Of a stretch of 64,000 nt of DNA, positions 11,543 to 23,600 are shown one piece after another; position 1 is the stretch's first letter; each line of letters opens with the position of its first letter. Made by a program: the position numbers and the translations under genes. The notes beneath the pieces are model-generated. The model saw nothing but the letters and a program-made list of their open reading frames with translations, was not told the DNA's origin and searched no databases. Origin of the DNA: Sepiola atlantica (taxonomy: Eukaryota; Mollusca; Cephalopoda; Sepiida; Sepiolidae). The stretch is from the NCBI GenBank assembly GCA_963556195.1, contig OY744525.1, forward strand, positions 58,726,306 to 58,790,305, read 5' to 3'.

Positions 11543-12670
11543 ATACAAAAAAACAAAACATAACAATAAATAAACAATAGACCTGAAGAAGGCCGTAGAG
11601 CACATCGACTAAAACCGAACTATAAATATCAATGTTGATGAGGACAATTAGTCTGAAAAAAAAAAAAACTAAACTAAACAATGTAAATGAAAATAGATCA
11701 TCATCATCATCATCCCAAAAATTCAAACTAAAAATGATAACTTTGTGCAAGTTTTTTTTTCAGTGGGTTTTATAGGCAGTCGGTTGCCACAATGTGAGTA
11801 GGCAAGAGTGTTTTTCTGAATTATTATTATTATTATTTTTATTATTTTATTTTTATTTTTTTTTTATGCTACATCGATTTTTTGTTTTTGTTTTGAGGGA
11901 ATTTATTGCTGCAGACCAATATAAATCCTTGATTGCCATGAACTATAAACCAGAAAACTAAAAGAACATTTTGAGGTTCTTGGCCACACAATGGTAGAAC
12001 TTCATAAAATCTGAACACAAAATTGTAAATTAATTCTTGAAAATGGTCCAAAGTTTTTATCCGTTTTAACGACATATCAACACTTTTTTTTTTTATTATT
12101 CAGAATTGTTAACCACAAAATCGCGTTACTCTTTTCTTTATACATGTCGTTAGACATGTTAAAAAAAATAAACATCACAATAAAAATATTTATAAGCTTA
12201 ACGTGTCAATTTGTTTTGTTGTTATTCAAAAAATTGATTAATTCCTTTTCTTGAAAAATCTAAACGACCATTTTTGTTCCAGAATTGTTGTCTATGTAAT
12301 AATAATGGTGAACAATGTGAAAATTAAATATCTCAATAATTATTTTGATCATGTATAGTTCAGTATTTATAAATATTTAAAAGTGCACACAGACTTTATA
12401 AAATCTGAATTGAAATGTCTAGAAAATAGCTACATTGTATTTAAACAGAAAGTACTGGCTTTTATATTTAATATATAAAATTATGTCAGTCAGATTTTAA
12501 CAGTTGAACCTTTTGTTTTTTACTAGTCTATTTTCATTTTTTATTGTTGTACCATGTTATTTGCAATAAACTAACATACTTTGCTACAATTTATTTTAAA
12601 AAGTCAGTTTATAGAATGGAAAAATAAACGTAATCTCTTATAATTCGATTTTTATCCATCGATTAGCAGG
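11543..12670. other. AT-rich intergenic sequence
   Basis: Contains a 'ctgaagaaggccgtagagca' motif (11584) shared with 39632-39655 and other places, a TTA microsatellite near 11822, and no recognisable gene. Confidence 0.4.
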
Positions 12671-12674
12671 AAGA

Positions 12675-12795
12675 TCAAACGTTGTTCGAGATTGAACGAG
12701 GATCACTACTATGTACTTTTCACTATGCTCATTATACCATATTACTCTCTTGGTTTTTACTGCCCCTCCTAATATAAGTTTTAAGGAGGTTCTAT
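12675..12795 (-). mobile_element. Helitron-like 3' fragment
   Basis: Inverted relative of the 3' end of the element at 60160-60710: 'gaggatcactactatgtact' and a conserved 'tactgcccctcctaatata' block. The terminal hairpin is eroded. Confidence 0.5.
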
Positions 12796-13130
12796 CCAAA
12801 TGGATCACTTAGAGATGGGGGCACATAAATATTTGGCACATAGAGGGTAATGTCGAGATTTGGGACCACTTCCATTGTCTTTCCCAAAAAATTTTACATG
12901 TAGGATATATTCAAAGTTTTAAGAAGGTTCAGCTCTCTTCGGAATGAACATTGTCTCCCCCCGGTAAATTCACACACATACATTGAGTTTTATATATATA
13001 TATATATATATAAATCTGAAGAACTCTAACACTGCCTTAAAGTTTGCTGAGATGTAAACGGACATATCCACATCATAAAGTAAGAAATATAGAAGATTGT
13101 CATTTCGATATTGACCATTGCCAAATTCCT

Positions 13131-13524
13131 TTGATCTGGCAATGGCCTTTTGGCTATGATCAAAGTGTAGTATCTGTTTCGATGGATACTGCACCCCATA
13201 GACTGGTATTGTCTTGGCCTTCGGGGCTTGATTTACGCCGGTCTATGGGTCTGTCCTGTGCAGTTCTAGGAGGTCCACCCTCCCAGGCTTCGCCTCCCCT
13301 CTTTGGTGAGAAGTAAGTTTATTGCTTACTACCTGAGGCGCCCCTACCGGGGAATGCCAACGGGGCTTCCCAGGCAATTTTTAATGGCTAGAGTGCTCAC
13401 CTCTCGGGCGCTGGCTTTTCAAATCCCACTTTCCCGACCCGACCTTGGGTCACATCTTACTTGTGGGAGTAAGATAAAACTGGCCTTGTGCTTAACTCCT
13501 GGAGAGGAGTAAATAAATACTCTA
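13131..13524 (+). repeat. SINE with U2 snRNA-derived head, type A
   Basis: The head has GGCCTTTTGGCTATGATCAA and GTGTAGTATCTG, with the full type A body after it, ending 'ggccttgtgcttaactcctg' plus gagaggagtaaataaata. Compared with the 6408 copy it keeps an extra 'gtgctcacctctcgggcgct' block also found in the 5581 copy. Confidence 0.88.
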
Positions 13525-13539
13525 AACTCTGCAGTGACA

Positions 13540-14690
13540 TCAAACCTTGTAGACCTATATATTTGGTATACCCTGACAAATATATTTGAAAACAATGAGA
13601 TCAGTCTATACAGAGATGATGGACTGGCTATAAAAAGAGACTCAAACAAGGTCAAAAATGAAAACTTCAAAAACATAAAGAAATGAAAAAAATTAGGTCT
13701 AAGCGTTGAACTATTAGCAACATAAAAATACACTTTTTAGATATCACTTTCAATTTAGACAAAAATAGATGTGAGCCGTATTTAAAGGATAATGTAATCC
13801 AATATATGTGAACCCAAAGTCTACCTTTTATCAATTATAAAACATTTTAGTTCTATTAAATGTAAGCGTAACAATAAAAAGGTATTTAAAAAATTTTAGT
13901 AATGTCTATAACACACCTTTTATAAATAGTAGATATACTAAAATTGAAATTAAATATAAGAAATAAGATACCAAAAATAATAATAAAATTAGAAGAAATA
14001 TCATTTGGTTAACCCCACCATATAGCCAGATACTGAAAACTAAGCTAGCTAAGAAATTTCTAAATCTTATCAATAAACATCTTATTGTAACTAGTCCTCA
14101 ATATAAAATATTCAATAATAATCACTTATAGTTATGTCTTATAGTTTATGTGAGAATTTAGAAATACTCACAATAATAAAAAATATTAAATGACAGCAAT
14201 AAAGAGAAAAATAAAATTTGAAAAAAAGTGACAAATATAATAATAATAATACATGGAGAAAGAAAATGTAATTGTAAAATATGGGGACATTGCCCCCTAC
14301 AAAATAACTGATTAGCAGGAAGAACAATCTATCAAGCCATAATATGTACCAATGAACTAGAATAACATGCATATATAAGAGAAATTGCACTATAATTTAA
14401 AAAAATATATAAAAGCACATTTAATAACAAAAACCACAGATATAGTACATCATTATCAAACCATTGCTGGAAACTTAAAGAGAGCGGATGATCGCGTGTA
14501 GTTGAATGGAAAATATTAAGATGGGTGAGTACATGCATATTTAGACAATCCATGTAGATTATGTTTAAGCAAAAAACTAGAAATTTTTAAAGATATAAAC
14601 AAAATACTTAATCGTAGAAGTGAAATAAAAACTAACTGTAGACATGGAATAGACTTTACCATGGGATAATTAATAAGAAAAAACAAAAGC
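13540..14690 (+). pseudogene. Penelope-like retroelement, degenerate RT and GIY-YIG endonuclease
   Basis: Broken frames carry, in order, the RT catalytic-region relative ISLYRDDGLAIKRDSNK (13600-13650), a downstream NIIWFNPPYS-like block (here YHLVNPTI, near 14000), FLNLINKHL-like sequence (14060), ERKCNCKIWGHCPL (14256-14300), LAGRTIYQAIICTNELE (14311-14360) and SLSNHCWKLKESG (near 14450-14490). The last three match the cysteine-rich linker and GIY-YIG endonuclease of Penelope-like elements. Many stops and frameshifts make it inactive. The 3' part after 14690 shows two direct copies of 'aaacaaaagcactttaa'. Confidence 0.75.
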
Positions 14691-15365
14691 ACTTTAAAAA
14701 ATTTTTTTAAAGTGTAGCGATAATTCTAATAATAAAAGTAGATAAAAAAAATAAAGAAAAAACAAAAGCACTTTAATAAAAGTAGATTAAAAAACTAAAG
14801 AAAAACCAAAAGATGCTATAGAGTTAAAATATAAATCTGATATATCATATAAGAGTGCAAAATAGACACACAAATTTTAAATGGCTATGATTAACAAAAG
14901 AATAATATAAAAATATCTTAGTTTTTCTGGGTCATAAGGTCACCCTTTGTTTACGTGACCCACTCAGAAGTGAGAAGCATCAACATCTTTTTTAAACAAA
15001 GGGAGGAAACATTATTGGTTGAAGGAAATAAATAGATAGTGAGGGGGTAATAGAATCAAGGACTCTGATTGGTTGGAAGCTAGAGTGGGCACAGCTTAAC
15101 TATAAAAACGAACCTTAAATGTAAATCAATGCAATTAGCCTGATGGTTTCCCTCAGGAATGAAACAAACGTTTCTGTGAAATGGACAATTAAAACAAATC
15201 AGATAAGTTATTAGGAATTTGATGAACAAACGATACACACAAAAATAACGGAATCAGTATTAATGTAAAGAATGTGTATGATTTAAATCAATGACGTAAG
15301 TGATACAGTTAAATAGATAAATAAACAGAGAGACAGAGCCGAAGAGAGGAAGAGTGAGTTTATAC
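14691..15365. other. Unassigned intergenic sequence
   Basis: Includes 'ctgattggttggaagctaga' (15065), related to 42497-42515, and GGTCA/GACCCA motifs near 14935-14970. No gene recognised. Confidence 0.4.
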
Positions 15366-15442
15366 TAAGTTAGGTACCGAGACAGCAGCTCACCACATGC
15401 TTGCAGACAAACTGGGATGTGTAGCAGTCTTGCAAATAAGAC

Positions 15443-15700
15443 ATGAATGAATTGTCAGCATATTTTGTTACATGTGGCTTACATGACTGCTTCCCTACAG
15501 ACTACGGCATGGTCATCTTCAAATCCAATGTCAACAAATACTTGTTGAGCTGTCCTCTTAAGCAATCAAATTTTGTCCATTCCAGTCATCGTTTTCAATC
15601 CTCTCATAGTATTGTTCATCATTAAACTGACAATTGCAATTAACCTTTATTCTCGAGGGGCTTTTGGCCTTGGTAAATGGTGACTCATTAGTATAAATAA
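15443..15700 (+). repeat. LINE 3' end fragment (NYNxVxFKSNVNKYL type)
   Basis: Encodes a C-terminal LINE block ending DYGMVIFKSNVNKYLLSCPLK, followed by a 3' UTR with 'gaggggcttttggccttg' and 'ggtgactcattagtata'. The same module occurs at 24220-24440, 51150-51480 and 52950-53290 (plus), and 18775-18960 (minus). It is severely 5' truncated. Confidence 0.65.
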
Positions 15701-15894
15701 AAAGCATAAATAAAGCAGAAGTAAACCATACGTGTATTTTTTGTACGGTGTCACATGTGTACGACTAACCAGAGATAACCAATCGATTAACAAAGTAATT
15801 GACCAAGAACATAAAAAGCAATAGCAATGCAGAACAAAGAAACAACAGCCGTTCAACAAGCTGCGACATCTCTCAGATTTCGACAACACTCTGA

Positions 15895-16365
15895 TAAGGG
15901 GCCATGCTATACACCCCTTTTATTAATACCACACTACGCTACAACAAAAATTATTATATACAACCAGCCTAGGGCAAAAGTGTAATCTATTAAGACTTCT
16001 ATCTCTTTACCTCTCTTTATCCGGCTCTCTATCTTTCTCCCATCTCTGGGACGGATGGACGGACGGACGCACACACCTCTCCGTTATATAGATTCCTCGA
16101 GGAATGAGTCGGTATAAGGGAAGTAACTCTATGATAAAATATCAGAGTTACTTCCCTTTAGTACAAAACCGTAAAAAGTAAAAACCGTAAATGAAATGTT
16201 GGGAATAATTATGGTTAAAGAATGAATAATTTTTTTTTAATTTTTAGATATTATTCATCAAGGGCAACACTGATCAAGAATATACCAACTTTGTGGCTGT
16301 TTGTTTTGTAGATTTTAACTTTTAGCTACACATACACACAACTGCCATTTATATAATAGATTAGT
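15895..16365 (-). mobile_element. Helitron-like element, inverted
   Basis: Read on the minus strand it begins near 16365 with 'ctattatataaatggcagtt', continues with 'cacaaagttggtatattctt' and contains gagttacttcccttatacc. This matches the 2128-2505 and 21258-21717 copies. A 14-bp palindrome (agggaagtaactct / agagttacttccct) lies at 16118-16160. Confidence 0.55.
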
Positions 16366-16399
16366 TGAACATACGCCCTCCACCCACTCCTCACTCATC

Positions 16400-16730
16400 C
16401 GTCTCCAGCATAATGACAGAGCAATGATTAGATAGATATGCAATGTCGGATCAGATCAAACCCGGCATATCAGTTTGATAGCTTGATTAACTCTCGATGA
16501 TCAGTTTACGGTGGTTTGGCCACGTTGAGAGGAGCAACTCTTGCATGAGAAAATGAGGTGGAAGATCGGAGGAAAATTGGACGACTCAAGAAATCTTGGA
16601 TGCAACCCATCAACAAATTAGACAGTGGAATTTTGAACAGAATCAATCCTCAAGACCACAAAGTTTTGAGATTGCGGGCTGTCAGAAACATGAGACGATA
16701 AAATGGATGATGTTGATGCAGACAAGGGGA
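16400..16730 (+). pseudogene. LINE ORF2 C-terminal fragment
   Basis: Broken frames encode relatives of the NDRAMIR and LRWFGHVER blocks ('cgatgatcagtttacggtgg', 'tttggccacgttgagagg'), typical of the region after the LINE RT. It lies immediately 3' of the SMG8 end in opposite orientation. Confidence 0.65.
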
Positions 16731-16754
16731 ATAATTATTGCAATATTAGCAGAA

Positions 16755-17061
16755 TCAAAATACACGGAAAAAGAATGAAAAACAACCAAGCAGACATTCT
16801 TCTTCTGGATGCTGAGGAGAGGACCAAAGATTTCTGTAAGCAAGATACAAACGATGGATAGAAATAATCAAAGGATACGGTAGGCGCAGAACCCAGATCC
16901 CTCCGGGGGGCAATCGAATGTAATCGTCCATGGTGGGATGGAAGAGAGGACAGTGTGGTGGTGGTCCAGGCTGTATCATTGGTTTTAAAGTGACACATAT
17001 CGGGCCTTCAGGGGATGCCACATAGACACGCATTAACTGAGCGACGTGACCTTTTGGGTTC
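16755..17061 (-). CDS. SMG8: SMG8 exon (last placed), C-terminal region
   Basis: Acceptor at 17062-17063 (tttgacAG). The first base completes an Arg codon from the preceding exon. It encodes NPKGHVAQLMRVYVASPEGP, then IQPGPPPHCPLFHP and IRLPPGGIWVLRLPYP, matching the conserved SMG8 C-terminus in order. After LPYP the open frame continues for about 40 residues to a stop at 16755-16757 without similarity to the family's last residues. A weak donor (gtatcc) directly after the codons for RLP at 16879 could lead to a further exon that I could not find. The exon identity is firm; its 3' boundary is not. Confidence 0.85.
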
Positions 17062-20000
17062 CTGTCAAAATTAAAAAAAAAAAAAAAGGTGGAAAAAAAT
17101 GGATTCGATTTATTTTTATAATTTTTTTGCCATTTAAAACAAACATGAAATACGAAAAAAAAAAAGAACAGATTTTCTTAAGATGTGTCCATTTATCCTG
17201 TGTATAACAATGAAAAGTGTGACAGACAGACAGAGTATTGGAGAGATATAGGATGACCCGAAAAAAATGCCATCCATGGAATCGTTAATAAAATTCACAA
17301 TCCTTTCTGCAATCCAATCATATTTGGAACACATAAACTTCAATCTATGTCTGACTTGCCCACCAAGTTTCAGTCATGAATGTCAAACAGTCTTTGTTTT
17401 ATTGCCATTTAATGATATGCAGGAACATATTGGTGATCGTCTCATCAGTAGGAGGTGTGATCCTGAATGGACTTCACACTCAGATTTTTATTGGTGGCGT
17501 TATTTTAAAGATAATGTCTATCAAGTCAATCCTCAGACTATTCTTAAACTGAAGAAGGTCATAACAGCTACAAATCTGTACAGCACCAAGAGTGGTGTGC
17601 CAGAGTTATTCACAATTTTGCATGTCATATCCAGATATGCTTATCATTGAATACTGTTGGACATTGATGATTGAAACTTGGTAGACAAGTCAGGCATAGA
17701 CTGAAGTTTATTTGTACCAAATATGGTTTTATTGGAGAAATAATTGTGAATTTTGTTACTGATTCCATTGATGGAATTTTTGGGGGATTTACTATTTATA
17801 TACGGTGTATATACTGAATTTCATCAAAATATATTGAAAAAGAAAAGTTATTTAACTTTAATGTAAAAATTGCCTTATTTTGGTTAAAGGTTGATCAAAA
17901 AGTGGTACCATTTTATGTTAAACTTATATAGAAAACTGAACACTTGTTAAAAAAATTGAACAAGTCATTTTTTTTAGTTTTAGACAATTTAATATATAAT
18001 AATAAAATTTTATAAATAATTGAATAATAAATTGTTTTAGAGGAGATGAACTTGTCAGATATTCAGTGATAATTTTATATTAAAATAAACGTAAAATATT
18101 TTTCGTTTTGGGAAATAGAAAGTGCATTCTAACATTGGCTAGAATAATTCAGTGGAGATAACTTCTGAATATTCTGAGCCAACACTGATAATGAATAAAC
18201 GGACAATAATTATAAGAAAGCTACATACACTAATGTCGGAAATCAACATACGCAACAAAAAACTTACGTAATACCGGCAAGTGCTGCTAGTAAGCATAAG
18301 TGAACAACAAAAGAAAGAAAAATGATTTTAAAGGGACCTACCGGCAGGGACAGGCTGAATAGAGGGGCATGTCACAGGTAAGTAGCTTGTGGGCAGTGTC
18401 CTGAAGTGGACGAAAAGAAAGAAAAAAATATATATTAACCGAATATATTAGCATTAATAATATAAATATATAAGTAACTGTTTATCGGTAGAACATTAAA
18501 CAAATTGCTTTAAACTTCTGAGAAACTGATCCCCCTTTCTAAATTCAAAGTAATTGTTTTGTTTTTTTAGGATGTTCTGTTCACACATAATTTTCTAATT
18601 GTGTATTAATTTACAAATGTACGCAAAAAATAAAACATGTTTTCCAGAGAAGCATATGTTCAATAATTAGTTAAATCTGAAAAAGTCGAAATACTGTAAC
18701 GGGAACGGGAATGCCAGTGAAAAAGAAGAGAAAACAACATTTCAACGAACAATCGCAATTGATTTTTTTCTTCTTTTTTACCGACGAGTCACCATTTATC
18801 AAGGCTAAGTGCTACTCAAGGATTTGCGAGAACAGTTTACGAGTGCTTATTACTATTAGATTTGAAGAGGACCGTGTGGTATCCCTCGGGGAAGCAATCT
18901 TGTGGCAACATGTTCCACAGATGGGAGATTCATGAAAATTCAGTTTGATGTTAGGCACACGGAGGAACGAAACGTTTTTTTTTACAGTGGTGGTAACAAG
19001 ACGAGTTCTTACTGTGAAAGTTTTACGAGGAGGAACAAGAGATTGGAGCTCTGTCGAGTACTTTCCATAGAAATATTAGAGTAGAGAAAGACTAGCAATG
19101 TCTCTTCTGTAAAAATGTTATGAAAGAAAGAGGAAAAATATTAAATTATGTAAATAGCGATGGAATGTTAAAAGTCTAAACAGTGTCTGGCAATCATGTG
19201 TACGCAGTGTGATGATGTATGGAAGTGAAACATGGCCAGTGAGGGTTGAGGACATGTGTTGCATGGAGAGAAATGACATGAGAATGATACAATGGATGTG
19301 TGATGTGAGCCTTAAAGACAGGCTTAGTTCTGATGACCTCAGAGGAAAATTAAATCTGGACAGTAGGGGGAGATGTGTGCAGACTAGGAGACTTCGATAA
19401 TATGGCCACGTTGAAAGAATGGATAAGAGTTTTTGGGTTAGTAGATGTAGAACAGTTGAGGTAGCAGGTTCAGTTCACAGCTAAGAAAAACATGGGAGGA
19501 AGTGATAACACTGTGAAAGAGGGATAAATAAAGACCTGGCCATAGGCTACTTTGGAAGTCAATCTCTTAAAGCCGTCTAACGCATGCAAGCATATAAAAT
19601 GGACGTTAAACCGAATATAATGAATGCTGATATGAATACACTTAGTTTTTTATGTACATTCTCTAATCTTTCTTTCTATAGAGAACACCCACAGCAACAT
19701 TGACGTATTATTTTTATTTATACAGACATGTACAAAAAGCCACTACACTGGCATGTTGATATTATCGATCAATAGTTATTAGAAACTAATATCTTATCAG
19801 GCGGTAAAAAGTGATCTTTCACTCGGATGTTCATATTGGGAAAGAATGAAAAGAAAGGAAAAAGAAAAGCCAAAATCCAAATATATATATATATATAATG
19901 TCAATGTTTCTGTGGGTGTTCTCTAACAAGATATATAGTTTAGTAAAAGCGAAAATAGGCAAATGTAAAGTTACATACTTTATAAATTTATAATATTTTC

Positions 20001-20564
20001 TGAAAGTGCAACAAAAGTAGAATATAAATCCTTAAATGTCTTTTAAATCTAGATTTTTTCAAAGAATAAATTTCTTAAAGTCGTCCAATACATGCCAGTG
20101 CCAGCATGTAAAATAGTAGACGTTACACCAAATATGATGACGAGTGTCAAAAAAAAAAAAAAAGAAAAGAAATAAGTCCCTGTGTCTTGTACAGATACAG
20201 ATTAATAAAAAATTATTTTCTTCTTCATTGAACACGTTATAAGATATAGCTCAATAACAAGTAGAGCTGTATTTTAGTATAAATTCTTATTTGTACAAAC
20301 ATTTTTTAGCTACATATGTGCATACATGTTTCAGCTACGATTTTATTCAAAGTTCAGCTTCCTTAAGCCACAACGAAGATAGCGAGTATACTGAGAATAA
20401 AGTCATTGCTGAGACATGTATGCACATATGTAGCCAAAATGTTTGTATAAATAAAATTGTATAATATATATCTATACAAGATGTGACGATTTCAATATTT
20501 TTACCGATTCTGATACAATTAATGATTTTTCTCATTCCCAATTCCGATTAATCATCCTAACACT

Positions 20565-20623
<59 letters not shown>

Positions 20624-23600
20624 AAAATGAAATGATAAAAAAGCAAAGTCGGACAATTAAATCATCAAATGTTCAAGCAACTTTGGACGTATTCTTCTCT
20701 GATGAGTGTCCATTGAAAAGCATTTGTCTGAAATTTATATATTTTTTTAAAAAGCTGCGATTGCTTAATGGTATTAATAATAATAATGGAGTCAAGAATT
20801 GTTTCCATGACACAGACTTCGAATTGTCTATAAAAAACTGAAAATATATATTTTTAAACATTAATCTTTATATATATATATATACACTGACGAAGGCCGA
20901 AGGATTACGGCCAAAAATTTTCTTCTCCTTTCTTGGAAAAAAAACTTTTTTCTATATAAGGGAAAATTGATATTCCTAACGTCAAAATATAGAAAATAAA
21001 TTGTGAAAATATATAAAAATATATTTTTCACAAACACACACACACACATTATATATATATATATATATAGGGCGTTTGGGATAAATTTGATACTTTGTTT
21101 TTTTTTTTAATATTCTTTCATTTCAGAATCATTTAAAGTATTCAATAGTGTTAAAGTGCCACAGATAGCAGTTTCCGTGTACTATTTTTACAGCTAGAGA
21201 ACATGGATGATTGTAAAGCACCAGAATATTGGAAGACAGTTACCTGCATTATCATGATAATTCATTTCTTATATAAAGGGCAGTTGTCTGTATGTGTGTG
21301 TATCTGGTCAAAAGTCAAAACTACAAAACAAAGACCCACAAATTTGGTATATTCTTGATCAGCATTGCCCGAAATTAATATCTAAAATTTAGAGAAAAAA
21401 TTATTCATTCTTTGACTCTAAACTGCCGCAGATTTGGTCAGGGGGTTCGGTTTTCCAGCCATATCATGTACTAACTAAAGAGATGATTTTTCATCAAAGA
21501 GTTAATTCCCTTATGCCGACTTATTCCTTGAGGAAGCCATATAAAGGAGAGTAGTCTGTGTGTATGTATGTCCAGAGAGAGGAATGGACTGGGAGGAGGA
21601 GCAAGAGAGGAGGGTCAGGGATAGGTGGAAAGAGAGAAAGATAGAGAGACGAATTGATAGGGGTAGAGATAAAAGTTTCTTTTTGCCCCGGGCAACACCA
21701 GGTAGCTCTGCTAGTTAATAATAAATAAGTTATTTTATATGATCAATCTTGATCCAAAATTTCTTGCATTCCTATAATTTCTCAGTTACACGATGACACG
21801 GGTAAATTGGCTCTATTGATTTCAGACGTTAGTTTCAAATTTAATTTGTTATCAGTTTGGGGATGGCACAGTGGTTTAGTTGGTATCGACGCAGACTGAG
21901 AACCTGGGTGTGCCAGGTTCAAATCCAAGTCATTCCACTGAAAAACGCTTCCATCAAACTCACATGACACTTGTGTCTAATCTCCTGGAGGGGGGATAAA
22001 TAGAAATCACATTAACACTTGTGCACGGGTGGCCTCGACCTTGATAAAGTGGTGGTTTCTGTTTCATCTTTTTTATAAAAAAAGAAAAAAAAAAGTTTGA
22101 AAAGATTTCTTACTTTCACAAAGCAATGAAAAAAAAAAAAGAAAAAAAAAGACGGCCATACGAGAAAATTGAAAACAAAGAAATAAGGGGTCAATGACGT
22201 ACCTTTACACTGCTGCTACTCGAGACCTTAATTATTTTATCAGGACCGCTGCAGAAAAAACGATGAGCTCGTGGGCATTCATATTCAATACCGATGTAGA
22301 CGCGTACCACCACTTCGCCTTGTTCTGTAAAGGAAAAGTGATGCAGAGTAGATGGTGAGCTTGAGTGATAGAAAAGGTTCCGATTGGTCAAGCAGAACAT
22401 TTGAGAGAGAGGGCATATTTGAAATAGTCGGCAGTTAAGTACAGGTTGAGTACTCCCCTACACCCCCCCTCCCAAAATAAAAACAGCTAATTAATAAAAT
22501 TCATAATCCTTTCTGCAATCCAACCATATTTGGTACAAATAAACTTCAGTCTATGCCTGACTTGTCCACCAAGTTTCAGTTATGAATGTCCAACTGACTT
22601 TGTTTTATCGCTGTTCAGTGACACTTTGGTGATTGTCTCATCAATACAAAGTTTGATGCTGTATAGGCTTCACACTCACCGGATCTAAACCGTCCAGATT
22701 TTTATCTGTGGGGTTATTTAAAAAAAAGATTGTCAATCAAAACAGTCCCCAGACTATTCTTGAACTGAAGAGGGACATCACAGCCAAAATCCGGCAGTGC
22801 CAAGAGAGGAATGTGTCATAGGTGTTGACAATTTTGTACATTGTATCCAGATATGCTTATTATTCAATGGCGTAGGTGAATATCGATTCAGCTTATGGAA
22901 TCAGCTAAGCAGAGTTCAAATCCTATTGGATCAATTGTCCCACTATATCTCAATACTGTTGCGAATGGTATAAACCCACAATTTCCCCGCAATAGCTTTT
23001 GTGCTTCACCATTAAACAGATAAGTGCAGAAAATTGCACTTGAAGTTGTGCTCATGTGCATATTTTAGTGCTGCGTTTGTATGCAAGGATACATCCTCCC
23101 TCTTGAAAAACGCCAACAAGAAGCGACCACCCAGGAAGAAACAAGATTCTTTCTAGAAAGAGTAATGTTCACTTCAGATAGCCGCTCGCCACTGGGCTAT
23201 ATTTAGATGTTTAAATGCCTAAAGTACAGTCTAATTCTGAGGGTATACCAGTTCCTTTTCTTTGATGTCAGTTGGAATTTCAAGACTGGCGATTTTTAGA
23301 GGAGCGGGGAGCAGTTAATTTAATACAGATAATATCTATATATGTTGCTTGACTTAGAAAGGGGAGAGAATCTAGTTGGCCATCAAAAAAGAGGTTCTGG
23401 CAGACAATAGTGCCTTAAGCAGAGAGACAGACATTGGTCACTGTTAGAAAAACTCTACATTTTATGTACTGCTAACCAAATGAGGACGTTTCAGTCTTTT
23501 CCCTTGTATCTTTCAATGTCACAAAATAAAAACTGCAGATTTCACCATGAAATTTCAACTCAAATAATAAAAGTCGTTAATTGTTAAAAAACAATGCTGT

